NCBI GenBank assembly: GCA_031378345.1
Contig: JANNDY010000061.1
Span: 56,671 to 120,670, forward strand
Length of the DNA: 64,000 bases
Direction: 5' to 3'
DNA from: Emticicia sp031378345
GTDB lineage: Bacteria; Bacteroidota; Bacteroidia; Cytophagales; Spirosomataceae
Below, piece by piece: positions 36,849 to 44,847 of this stretch (the first letter of the stretch is position 1; each line of letters opens with the position of its first letter). The notes below the pieces were generated by a model. The model saw only the letters and a list, made by a program, of their open reading frames with translations, was not told where the DNA came from and made no database searches. The position numbers and the translations under genes were made by a program.

Positions 36849-37850
36849 ATGCAAAAAAGAAAATTAGGAAATCAAGGCTTAGAGGTTTCGGCACTTGGTT
36901 TAGGTTGTATGGGAATGAGTTTTAGCTATGCTCCATTTCCACCAAAAGAAGACTCAATAGCACTCATCAGAAGTGCAGTGGAACAAGGTATAACTTTTTT
37001 TGATACGGCCGAAGTTTATGGTCCATATACCAACGAAGAGTTGGTAGGCGAAGCCTTAACACCATTCAAAAATGGAGCGGGCGGCGTTTCGCTTGTAATC
37101 GCTACCAAATTTGGTTTTAATATCGTTGATGGAAAAATGGTAGGTGTAAATAGCCGCCCCGAAAACATCAGAAAAGCAGTTGAAGGCTCACTCAAAAGAT
37201 TAGGAGTTGATTGTATCGACTTACTTTGCCAACACCGAGTTGACCCAAATGTGCCGATTGAAGATGTAGCTGGAACTGTAAAGGATTTAATAAAAGAAGG
37301 AAAAGCTAAGTATTTTGGTATGTCAGAAGCAGGTGCAAATACTATTCGCAAGGCCCATGTGGTTCAGCCAGTTTCGGCTTTGCAAAGTGAATATTCGCTT
37401 TGGACTCGTAATCACGAAGTCGAAATCATTCCAACTATCGAAGAACTCGGCATTGGTTTTGTGCCTTTTAGTCCACTTGGCAAAGGTTTCTTGACTGGTG
37501 CAATGGACGAAAATCGTAAGTTTGAAGCACAGGATATTCGTTCAATTATTCCAAGATTTACTGAGGAAGCTCGCATTGCCAACAAGGCGTTGGTAGATGT
37601 CATTGCTAAATTTGCCGAAAGAAAAAATGCAACCAATGCACAAATAGCCTTAGCGTGGGTATTGGCTCAAAAACCTTGGATTGTGCCGATTCCTGGCACA
37701 ACGAAAATTCATCGTTTGACAGAAAATAACGGTGCAGTTAATATTAGTTTTACGGTAGAAGAATTAACCGAACTAACCGCAGCCTCAGAAGAGGTAAAAG
37801 TAATGGGGACACGTTATACCGAAGCCCAAGAAAAAGCAACTGGTTTATAA
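36849..37850 (+). CDS. Aldo/keto reductase
   Basis: 333 residues. The catalytic tetrad is visible: D52 (FFDTAEVYG), Y57, K87 (IATKFGF) and H129 (CQHRVDP). The phosphate-binding end has PIPGTTKIHRLTEN, which favours NADPH. It belongs to the large AKR13-like group of bacteria, with reported substrates ranging from methylglyoxal to aromatic aldehydes. It ends in the arm of a strong terminator. It may handle products of the sugar or aglycone oxidation next to it, but no partner is fixed by sequence. Confidence 0.93.
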   Translation: MQKRKLGNQGLEVSALGLGCMGMSFSYAPFPPKEDSIALIRSAVEQGITFFDTAEVYGPYTNEELVGEALTPFKNGAGGVSLVIATKFGFNIVDGKMVGVNSRPENIRKAVEGSLKRLGVDCIDLLCQHRVDPNVPIEDVAGTVKDLIKEGKAKYFGMSEAGANTIRKAHVVQPVSALQSEYSLWTRNHEVEIIPTIEELGIGFVPFSPLGKGFLTGAMDENRKFEAQDIRSIIPRFTEEARIANKALVDVIAKFAERKNATNAQIALAWVLAQKPWIVPIPGTTKIHRLTENNGAVNISFTVEELTELTAASEEVKVMGTRYTEAQEKATGL

Positions 37851-37888
37851 AAAAATGCCACGAAATGATAAAACTCGTGGCATTTTTT
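37850..37888. terminator. Strong bidirectional terminator
   Basis: Arms aaaaaatgccacga (37850-37863) and tcgtggcatttttt (37875-37888) pair perfectly around an 11-nt loop, with the T-run in the right arm. It begins at the reductase stop codon. Confidence 0.8.
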
Positions 37889-38042
37889 CTATTTAACACT
37901 ATACAAATTTAAGCTAAAAAATTCATGAAAGATTGAATAGGAGAAATTCCCTTTTTTTAAAATCAACTTGTTAAATTAGTCTGTAATTTCTTTTGACTTT
38001 AACCATTATTAAGTCGTATTTTGCATAAAAAACCTTAACAAT

Positions 38043-39338
38043 ATGAAAAACATGAAATTAATTGCCCTACTGCTTTTTACTTTAGGAATTAGCCAATTTG
38101 CCTACTCAACCAATGCCGCCAACCCCGAATACACCTTAGTGGTTGAGGGCTTTGCTTGGGGGCCGATGGTAAATAAAGTAATTGTAGGAGTGGATGCTCC
38201 AACCAAAACAGCTGATATGCAAGATTATGTCGTTGTTGCCGAAAGAAGCCATGCTTGTGCCGAAGTACCCGCTGCTTTTGCCAAAGGAAACAGAACCATA
38301 GTTTTTGCGTTTGTGTCTGATAATAAAGGAAATAGAGTAGAAGAAGGCTCATTTGTTACGCTTATTTTGGCAGTTGCACCAAATTCTCCTATTTGTTCGG
38401 CATTGCAATATTCACAAAAAGCAGCTTGTCGTGGCAATAAATGGGTGGACTACAAAGTAACCGTTACAAACACCAAAACCAACCAAGTTTGGAACAAAGA
38501 GAAAAACCGAATTATGCCTATTGGTGATGATTTTGACCTTACTGGAAAATTTGAATATGAGCCTGGCAAAAGCCTCACTTATGCTCACTTTACTCCTGCA
38601 AAAGTGATTAGTCCTAAAGCTCCTCTTATAATCTGGTTGCATGGTGGTGGTGAAGGTGGTACAGACCCAAGTATAGCATTGATGGGCAATAAAGCCTTTA
38701 ATTATGCTTCGCCTGAAATTCAAAAATATTTTGGTGATGCGTTTGTACTTGTACCCCAAACCCCAGGTGCTTGGATGCACGATAAAGATGGCAAAACCCA
38801 GTCAGGAAGTGGCGAAGATGTTTATAATGTGGGACTTATGAAGCTCATAAAAAATTATGTAAACGAAAATCCGTGGATTGACCCTAAGCGAATTTATATA
38901 GGTGGGTGCTCCAATGGAGGCTATATGACGCTGAAATTGATTTTGAAAGAGCCAAATTATTTTGCAGCGGGTTATATCAGTGCATTGGCGTATCAGTCGC
39001 AATATATTACTGATGCTCAAATAAATAGCATAAAAAATGTACCGATTTGGTTCATCCAAGCCAAAGACGATAAAACAACCGACCCTTTGTTGACGGCAGT
39101 TCCTGTCTATGAAAGACTCAAAAAAGCAGGTGCAAAAAATATTCATTTTAGCTTTTTCGACCATGTAATTGATTTAACAGGAATGTTTGGTGGAGAAAAC
39201 TATTATTTCAACGGACATTGGTCGTGGATATATTCACACGATAATCAAGTCTTTAAAGATTTTGATGGCTCGTATGTCAAACTAAACGGCAAGCCAGTTT
39301 CGTTGATGGAATGGATGGCTGCTCAGGCGAAGAAATAG
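38043..39338 (+). CDS. Secreted CE1/prolyl-oligopeptidase-like esterase
   Basis: 431 residues. Signal peptide 1-25. An N-terminal Ig-like strand domain (about 28-185) has two Cys pairs. The alpha/beta hydrolase then begins PLIIWLHGGGEGGT (oxyanion H200-G-G-G). The nucleophile S290 is in GGCSNGG, the acid is near D343, and His is 392 or nearby. Family relatives are feruloyl or acetyl esterases and PHB depolymerases. Removal of acyl groups from plant glycans is the likely role. It is followed by the 396-bp spacer, and no operon partner is visible. Confidence 0.88.
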   Translation: MKNMKLIALLLFTLGISQFAYSTNAANPEYTLVVEGFAWGPMVNKVIVGVDAPTKTADMQDYVVVAERSHACAEVPAAFAKGNRTIVFAFVSDNKGNRVEEGSFVTLILAVAPNSPICSALQYSQKAACRGNKWVDYKVTVTNTKTNQVWNKEKNRIMPIGDDFDLTGKFEYEPGKSLTYAHFTPAKVISPKAPLIIWLHGGGEGGTDPSIALMGNKAFNYASPEIQKYFGDAFVLVPQTPGAWMHDKDGKTQSGSGEDVYNVGLMKLIKNYVNENPWIDPKRIYIGGCSNGGYMTLKLILKEPNYFAAGYISALAYQSQYITDAQINSIKNVPIWFIQAKDDKTTDPLLTAVPVYERLKKAGAKNIHFSFFDHVIDLTGMFGGENYYFNGHWSWIYSHDNQVFKDFDGSYVKLNGKPVSLMEWMAAQAKK

Positions 39339-39556
39339 ACAAAAAAAATCAAATTCTCTTGAAATAGTCTTTTAGATTCAATGCCGAATGAAGAACGAAT
39401 TTCTTCAAAACGTCGATTAAAGATTGGTATCCGTCTAAAAAAAACCGAAGATTAAATATTATACCGTAATTTGCCTAAAATCTAAAATTAAAACAAAACT
39501 AACATTGAACCATTAATTATGAAACTCGTATTCTTAAAAACAAAAAACTCTCAGGT

Positions 39557-39661
39557 ATGAAATATTATATCATAGAGCAAGACCAAGTTTTTGATGGTAT
39601 GAAACCTTTGGAAGCCCTCAAATTGAGTAAGGAAGGCATAATCAAGTTTGGGTTTAAATAA
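39557..39661 (+). other. Possible 34-codon gene or remnant
   Basis: An ATG at 39557 opens a 34-codon frame (MKYYIIEQDQVFDGMKPLEA) that ends in TAA at 39659 and lies before a strong terminator (39683). Codon use is reasonable. It may be a real small protein or the decayed start of a longer gene. The rest of the 39339-39734 spacer is AT-rich sequence without further coding signals. Confidence 0.35.
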
Positions 39662-39682
39662 AAAAAACTTTAGCAAAACACA

Positions 39683-39719
39683 TAAAATGCAGAGTTCTTG
39701 TAAAAGGACTCTGCATTTT
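39683..39719. terminator. Bidirectional terminator
   Basis: Arms aaaatgcagagt (39683-39694) and actctgcatttt (39707-39718) pair with a 12-nt loop and a T-run. It serves the small frame at 39557 and, in reverse, the AraC gene at 39735. Confidence 0.75.
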
Positions 39720-39734
39720 TATATGAAAAATTCT

Positions 39735-40634
39735 CTAATTCAAACCCCGATATTCATTCGGACTCACACCAATTTTTTGCTTAAAAAGCCTCGTAAAATG
39801 CTGTGGATATTTGTAACCCAGTCCATAAGCTATTTCGCTGATAGACTTGCTTTGGTCAAAAAACTGTTCTTTGGCTACATCAATCACTTTGGTTTGAATA
39901 TATTCTAAGGCAGATTTGCCCGTTTCTTTTTTTACTAAATCACCAAAATAATTGGCCGATAAATGCAGTTTTTCGGCACAATAAGCTACCGAAGGCAAAC
40001 CTTCGATTTGAGGTAGGTTCGACTCAAAATATTCATTGAGCAAATGTTCGAATCTATTTAAAATATCCTTATTTATATTCTCACGGGTAATAAACTGACG
40101 GTCGAAGAAACGCACGCAATAGTTTAGAAATAACTCTATATTGTTTACTATCAAGGTTTTGCTATGTTTGTCAATACCTCTTTCGAGTTCTTCTTTAATT
40201 TTTGTGAAGCATTCTAATACAATTTGCAGCTCACGAGTTGAAATATGTAAGGCTTCATTGACATCATAGGAAAAGAAACCGTATTCTTTGATGGTTCTGC
40301 CCAAAGCCGTACCTCGAATAAAATCAGGGTGAAATACCAAAGCCCAACCAGTGGGTTGTATCAAAACATCATCGGGTAAATCGAAACCAAAAGTCTGATT
40401 GGGAGAGATAAAAAGCAAAGTTTCTTCTTGATAGTCGTATTTGCTGCGTCCATACTGGAAATCTTCGCAACGAACATCTTTCAAAAAAATAATATATAGC
40501 TCAGAAAGATATTTGGTTGCTTGAATTTTTACTGATTTCGACTGGTCAAGTACACTAACCAAAGGATGCAAAGTTTCTTGCCCTCTACGAGAATTGAACT
40601 GGGTAACGCTACTTAGTTTTTCGATTTTCTCCAT
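39735..40634 (-). CDS. AraC-family regulator of cassette B
   Basis: 299 residues. The N-terminal cupin-like sensor (LLFISPNQTFGFDLPDD, GWALVFHPDFIRGTALG) is followed by an interdomain segment with YCVRFFDRQFITREN. The HTH pair at about 195-299 has LPSVAYCAEKLHLSANYFGD, ISEIAYGLGYKYPQHFTRLF and the end PNEYRGLN. It is highly similar along its length to the regulator at 41552, so the two are recent duplicates. It is divergent from the cassette B barrel protein across about 155 bp, which contains motifs shared with cassette C. Confidence 0.93.
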   Translation of the reverse strand: MEKIEKLSSVTQFNSRRGQETLHPLVSVLDQSKSVKIQATKYLSELYIIFLKDVRCEDFQYGRSKYDYQEETLLFISPNQTFGFDLPDDVLIQPTGWALVFHPDFIRGTALGRTIKEYGFFSYDVNEALHISTRELQIVLECFTKIKEELERGIDKHSKTLIVNNIELFLNYCVRFFDRQFITRENINKDILNRFEHLLNEYFESNLPQIEGLPSVAYCAEKLHLSANYFGDLVKKETGKSALEYIQTKVIDVAKEQFFDQSKSISEIAYGLGYKYPQHFTRLFKQKIGVSPNEYRGLN

Positions 40635-40721
40635 GTTTTTAATGCTATTGAATCAAAAATACGATAAATTTTAAAGCCTATTCAATTTACTCTTGATTAT
40701 CAGTAAAAATGGTAAATGATG

Positions 40722-40742
40722 CCGTAAAACAGGTAAGTAGAA
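40722..40742 (+). promoter_or_regulatory. Shared motif in cassette B control region
   Basis: ccgtaaaacaggtaagtaga (40722-40741) agrees with 17 of 21 positions of the cassette C sequence at 42492-42512. A related half, tggtaa..ccgtaa, overlaps its left side. Direct repeats of this type are what AraC dimers bind. It lies 48 nt before the barrel start. Confidence 0.5.
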
Positions 40743-40789
40743 ATAAGAAAAAGCTCAAGAACTTTGCAGAAAACAAACAATACTTTTCT

Positions 40790-41548
40790 ATGAAACCAAT
40801 AACTTTACTTTTGGGCCTAATATTTTCCTTTTATTGTTCTTTTTCTCAAAGTACCGACAGCACCCAAACGCCAAGTTTTTTTCGTGGACAAATAACCGCC
40901 ACAAACAATGGCGTTTCGCTGATACCTACTTTTTCGCTGGGAAAACCTGCGGTTTTGTTCGATTTAAATATCGGAAAAGGTCGCCTAAGTTTTGACCCAA
41001 TGATTAGGTTTAGCATGAATGGTAAACCTTGGGCTTTTGTTTTTTGGTGGCGATACAAACTCATTCAGCAAAAGAAATTTACACTTGGTTTGGGAGCTCA
41101 TCCTTCGGTGGTTTTCAGAGATATTTCGGTGTTTGAAAGTGGCATTTCGAGAAACTTCTTAGCCGCCCAACGATACTTTGCTTGGGAGGCTTCTCCAACC
41201 TACATTATTAACAAGAATGCCAGTTTGGGGCTGTACTATTTAGGCTCGAAAGGACTCACCAAGGATATTGTGCAAAACACTACTTTTTTAGCAGTACGAA
41301 GTGTAATAAGTATGAATCTATCTAAAAGCTTTACATTGGGTTTAATTCCACAAGCATATTATCTCAAAATGGATGATAAAGAAGGTACTTATATAAACGC
41401 AACTGTAAATTTATACAAAAAGGATTTCCCTGTTTCGTTAAATGTAATTACAAGTAAAGCACTCAAAACTCAAATTATTGGTAAAGATTTTTTGTGGAGT
41501 ATTGGTTTGGTTTACAACATTAATAATAAGTACAAAAAGTTGAAATAA
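40790..41548 (+). CDS. Secreted beta-barrel-like protein, copy B
   Basis: 252 residues from the ATG at 40790 (MKPITLLLGLIFSFYCSFSQ), which gives a signal peptide. The longer frame from 40709 would add 27 residues of Lys/Asn-rich text without a signal and covers the motif at 40722. The blocks ATNNGVSLIPTFSLGKPAV, FDPMIRFSMNG, FVFWWRYK and LWSIGLVYN line up with copies A and C. Function is unknown; an outer-membrane barrel is inferred. It is convergent with the cassette C regulator (3 nt between stops). Confidence 0.75.
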   Translation: MKPITLLLGLIFSFYCSFSQSTDSTQTPSFFRGQITATNNGVSLIPTFSLGKPAVLFDLNIGKGRLSFDPMIRFSMNGKPWAFVFWWRYKLIQQKKFTLGLGAHPSVVFRDISVFESGISRNFLAAQRYFAWEASPTYIINKNASLGLYYLGSKGLTKDIVQNTTFLAVRSVISMNLSKSFTLGLIPQAYYLKMDDKEGTYINATVNLYKKDFPVSLNVITSKALKTQIIGKDFLWSIGLVYNINNKYKKLK

Positions 41549-41551
41549 CAT

Positions 41552-42457
41552 TCAATTCAGCCCCCGAAATTCATTCGGACTAACCCCCACTTTTTGCTTA
41601 AAAAGCCTCGTAAAATGCTGTGGATATTTGAAGCCCAATTCATAAGCCACTTCGCTGATTGATTTGGTTGTGTCCAAAACTTTCTCTTTGGCAGCTTCCA
41701 ATAGTTTTAGATGAATAAATTCTAAAGCTGATTTACCCGTTTCTTTTTTGATTAAATCTCCAAAATAATTGGCCGAAAGATGTAATTCGTCAGCAAAATA
41801 AGCAACCGATGGTAAACCTTCGGCTTTGAGTTTTTCGCTAAAAATATATTGGTTTAGTAAAGTTTCAAACTGCTCAATGGTGCCTTGATTGGCATTTTCA
41901 CGGGTAATAAATTGGCGGTCGTAAAATCTTGAACAATACTTCAAAAGTAATTCGAGGTTTGCTACAATCAGTTTTTTGATATGTCGGTCAATATTTTGAC
42001 TGATTTCGTTAACAATATTTTCAAAACACTGATTTACAACTTCTCTCTCTCTATCTGATAGATGCAAAGCTTCACTCGACTGATAACCAAAGAATGAATA
42101 TTCATGAATTTGTTTGCCCAAACTCGAGCCTTTGATAATATCAGGATGAAAAATTAGAGCCATGCCATAAGGTTGATGTAGTTCACCCTCTGGTTCATGG
42201 GTAATTATCTGATTTGGGCTAAAAAACACCATACTACCCTCAGCATAATCGTAATATTTATTGCCGTATCGAATATCTCCGCAGTTTGTTTCTTTGATGA
42301 TAATCGCATAAAAACCCAGCGTAAACTTGGTTCTTGCCAATTCATTTGACATATTCAAATCAACCAAATTGATGAGCGGATGCAACTTTTTGTTGTTAAA
42401 CATCTCGCTGTATTTCTTTATTGTATCGTAAATTATCATCGCTTTTTTTTTCTTCAA
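41552..42457 (-). CDS. AraC-family regulator of cassette C
   Basis: 301 residues; an ATG six codons later (42439) is an equally good start. The domain order is the same as in the cassette B regulator, with MVFFSPNQIITHEPEGELHQ in the sensor, the shared YCSRFYDRQFITREN, and the HTH end (LGFKYPQHFTRLFKQKVG, PNEFRGLN). The close match shows a tandem duplication of the divergent regulator/barrel pair. It faces away from the barrel gene at 42593 across 135 bp. Confidence 0.93.
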   Translation of the reverse strand: MKKKKAMIIYDTIKKYSEMFNNKKLHPLINLVDLNMSNELARTKFTLGFYAIIIKETNCGDIRYGNKYYDYAEGSMVFFSPNQIITHEPEGELHQPYGMALIFHPDIIKGSSLGKQIHEYSFFGYQSSEALHLSDREREVVNQCFENIVNEISQNIDRHIKKLIVANLELLLKYCSRFYDRQFITRENANQGTIEQFETLLNQYIFSEKLKAEGLPSVAYFADELHLSANYFGDLIKKETGKSALEFIHLKLLEAAKEKVLDTTKSISEVAYELGFKYPQHFTRLFKQKVGVSPNEFRGLN

Positions 42458-42491
42458 AACTATGTATAAAAAATAGTATCTAAATGGCCAT

Positions 42492-42512
42492 CCGTGAAAT
42501 TGGTAAGTAAAA
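42492..42512 (+). promoter_or_regulatory. Shared motif in cassette C control region
   Basis: ccgtgaaattggtaagtaaa (42492-42511) is the counterpart of the cassette B motif at 40722, followed by accgtaa. It lies about 80 nt before the barrel start and 35 nt from the regulator start, so it could serve both. Confidence 0.5.
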
Positions 42513-42592
42513 CCGTAATATGTATAAAAGTAATAGAATTGGTGAAGACTACCTTTTGAAGTATTATTTTACAATCACTTAACAGCCTTTAA

Positions 42593-43354
42593 ATGAAGCT
42601 TTTATACATTATTTCCTTTTCATTGATTTTTTCGTTTGCAATTGCTCAATCGACAGATAGCACCAAAAATATTTCTACTTTTTCTGGTTCGGTTGGCTTT
42701 ACTCATAATGGTTTTTCAATTATCCCTACGTTTTCATTGAATAGCCCAGCTTTTGTGGCCAATTTATCTATCAGAAAAAAGAAATTCAGCTTTGAACCTG
42801 ATATTCGTTTAGTTCCAAATTCCCAAAATGGTGGTTTGATTTGGTGGTTGCGTTATCGTTTGGTCGATAACAAAAAGTTTGCTTTGAGAGTTGGTACTCA
42901 CCCTGCCTTTACGCTCATTCGCCGAACAGATACCGAAAATGGAACTACAAAAGAAATCACCGAAATGCTCCGTTTTCTGGCCTTTGAGGTTGTTCCGAGT
43001 TATCAATTCAATAATAAAATTGGTGTAAGTGCCATGTATTTGCAAGGAAACGGACTTCAAAAACACGGCCCTCAACTGACTCGTGTTTTGTTCCTGAACA
43101 CAAACATTATCAATATTGGCTTGGGCAAAAATCTTAGTTTTAATCTATTTCCTTACATTTATTTTTTATATACCGATGGCTACCGAGGCGATTATTTGAC
43201 AGTTACAGGTGCTTTAGTTCATAAAAAACCGCCGTTTAGCTTGCAATCGACTATTAATCAGACATTTAACTCTGATGTGCCTGGCAATAAAGATTTTATG
43301 TGGAATGTAACGCTTAATTATAATTTCAAGAAAGTTTTCAAGAAAATAAACTAA
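42593..43354 (+). CDS. Secreted beta-barrel-like protein, copy C
   Basis: 253 residues with signal peptide ending IAQ (about residue 19). The family blocks are THNGFSIIPTFSLNSPAFV, FSFEPDIRLVPN, LIWWLRYRL and the final FMWNVTLNYNF. It is somewhat more diverged than copy B is from A. Two further genes follow at 12 and 30 nt (cyclophilin-like and cupin), so in this cassette the barrel leads a three-gene unit. The role is unknown; export across or insertion into the outer membrane is inferred from the strand pattern. Confidence 0.75.
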   Translation: MKLLYIISFSLIFSFAIAQSTDSTKNISTFSGSVGFTHNGFSIIPTFSLNSPAFVANLSIRKKKFSFEPDIRLVPNSQNGGLIWWLRYRLVDNKKFALRVGTHPAFTLIRRTDTENGTTKEITEMLRFLAFEVVPSYQFNNKIGVSAMYLQGNGLQKHGPQLTRVLFLNTNIINIGLGKNLSFNLFPYIYFLYTDGYRGDYLTVTGALVHKKPPFSLQSTINQTFNSDVPGNKDFMWNVTLNYNFKKVFKKIN

Positions 43355-43366
43355 ATATCCAGCAAA

Positions 43367-43834
43367 ATGAAACGATTAATTATACTCTCTTTTGTGCAAT
43401 TATTTATAGGATTGTGTGTTTATTGCAAGGCCGAAAATAAAGTTTCTCTACAAAATATGGCTAAAAATATTAATCCGATGAGCGAAAATAAACTGAAAAT
43501 TAAAATTGGCGAAAAAACTTTCACTGCCACGCTTTTAGACAACCCAACGACCACTGCTTTTAAAGCTCTTTTGCCATTGACAATCAAAATGAATGAGCTA
43601 AACAATAACGAAAAGTATGTAGATTTGTCCAAAAGTTTGCCTATTAATCCTTCCGTGCCTACAAGCATTCAATCGGGTGATTTAATGATGTACGGCAAAA
43701 AAACTTTAGTGTTATTCTACAAAGGTTTTTCTACTTCATACAGTTATACCAAAATCGGAAAAATTGATGATGTAACGGGACTTGTGGCGGCACTTGGTAG
43801 TGGCGATATAAGTATTACTTTTGAACAGGAATAA
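43367..43834 (+). CDS. Secreted cyclophilin-like fold protein
   Basis: 155 residues. A signal-like N-terminus (1-20) is followed by a spacer and, from about residue 43, a cyclophilin-like (PF18050 type) domain: LKIKIGEKTFTATLLDNPTT, AFKALLPLTIKMNEL, IQSGDLMMYGKKTLVLFYKG and GDISITFE. The family has the cyclophilin barrel without proline isomerase residues and often occurs beside oxidoreductases and AraC regulators. It is 12 nt after the barrel copy C and 30 nt before the cupin gene. Confidence 0.85.
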   Translation: MKRLIILSFVQLFIGLCVYCKAENKVSLQNMAKNINPMSENKLKIKIGEKTFTATLLDNPTTTAFKALLPLTIKMNELNNNEKYVDLSKSLPINPSVPTSIQSGDLMMYGKKTLVLFYKGFSTSYSYTKIGKIDDVTGLVAALGSGDISITFEQE

Positions 43835-43864
43835 ATAAAATTACACAAATAAATCTAAATTGAA

Positions 43865-44356
43865 ATGAACATGAGAAACAAAATGTTATTCCTAATAGTG
43901 GCTGTTTTTTTGACCTTGTTTTCAACCAGTTGTATGAAACAAGCATCAAAAGGAAAAGAACTACAATTTATCTTTCCAAAAGGTAATTTAGGACCAGCCC
44001 AAAACTTTACTGGAAATTCTTGGAGTACCAGCTTGGTTGCCAACGATAGTATATATAACACAGTTGTAGGCAATGTATATTTCGAACCAGGAGCAAGAAG
44101 CAACTGGCATATCCATTCAGCAGGGCAGATATTGATTATAACAGATGGAGTAGGATATCACCAAATAAAAGGACAACCACGACAAACCATCAAAAAAGGT
44201 GATGTAATCAAATGTCCTCCAAATGTAATGCACTGGCATGGTGCGAGTCCAGAAATAGGAATGTTACAGATGTACATTATTCGAAATACAGAAAAAGGTA
44301 TAGTTACATGGCTGCAAAAAGTAACAGATGAAGAGTATGGTAACGAAAACAAATAA
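43865..44356 (+). CDS. Cupin-domain lipoprotein
   Basis: 163 residues. A hydrophobic signal ends in a lipobox-like STSC (Cys23). The single cupin has motif 1 with H82-I-H84 and Q88 (SNWHIHSAGQILIITDG) and motif 2 near PPNVMHWHG (H123, H125). This is the pattern of small metal-binding cupins of the quercetinase or carboxymuconolactone decarboxylase-associated type. The reaction is unknown. It is the last intact gene of the copy C unit. Confidence 0.9.
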   Translation: MNMRNKMLFLIVAVFLTLFSTSCMKQASKGKELQFIFPKGNLGPAQNFTGNSWSTSLVANDSIYNTVVGNVYFEPGARSNWHIHSAGQILIITDGVGYHQIKGQPRQTIKKGDVIKCPPNVMHWHGASPEIGMLQMYIIRNTEKGIVTWLQKVTDEEYGNENK

Positions 44357-44386
44357 AGTAAATTTCAATAATAACAAAAAGCAAAA

Positions 44387-44774
44387 ATGAATAAATAATT
44401 AAGAATTATCCTACTTGTACTTTTAAGCTCGGCATTTACTTATGCCCAACCGCCATCGCCAAGCCAAATTCAAGGTCGTTTACCAAAAGGGACTATCATT
44501 CATGGTAATATTCACTACAATAAAGATACCCCCAAAAAACATTTATTGGATATTTATTTGCCCACTAATGCTAATGGAAAAGTTCCATCGGATGGCGTTC
44601 CACTAATTGTGTTTATTCATGGTGGTAATTTTGCTTAATAGAATTACACTTTTGGCAGTTGTTGGAAACAACGAAGTAAGTAATCCATTTATGGTTACAG
44701 AAGTATATGTTAAAGTTGGAAACGAATGGAAAATGGGTTCGCTTTCATTTTCAAAATTGATGACTCCGAATTAA
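44387..44774 (+). pseudogene. Chimeric remnant: alpha/beta hydrolase start joined to NTF2-like end
   Basis: An ATG at 44387 is followed by an in-frame TAA at 44396, then a good signal peptide (LRIILLVLLSSAFTYAQ) and the start of an esterase (LLDIYLPTNANG, LIVFIHGGNFA) that stops at 44636-44638. From 44637 in another frame, sequence reading NPFMVTEVYVKVGNEWKMG to a TAA at 44772 matches the C-terminus of SnoaL/DUF4440 NTF2-like proteins. One deletion probably joined two neighbouring genes, and a nonsense mutation hit the signal peptide. No product is expected. Confidence 0.75.
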
Positions 44775-44800
44775 TGCTATTCTTTTTATTTTAAGTAAAA

Positions 44801-44828
44801 TTGATTGGATAAATAATTGTTATATTTG
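44801..44828 (+). promoter_or_regulatory. Bacteroidota-type promoter for the Mo-hydroxylase genes
   Basis: TTG at 44801 and TATATTTG at 44821-44828 are 17 nt apart, 20 nt before the first large-subunit gene. Spacing and sequence fit the consensus well. Confidence 0.55.
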
Positions 44829-44847
44829 ATTTCAAAAATCAAAAGAT

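Noticed and set aside
40709..40789. N-terminal extension of barrel copy B
   Set aside because: It removes the signal peptide from the N-terminus and covers a conserved regulatory motif; copies A and C begin directly with a signal.
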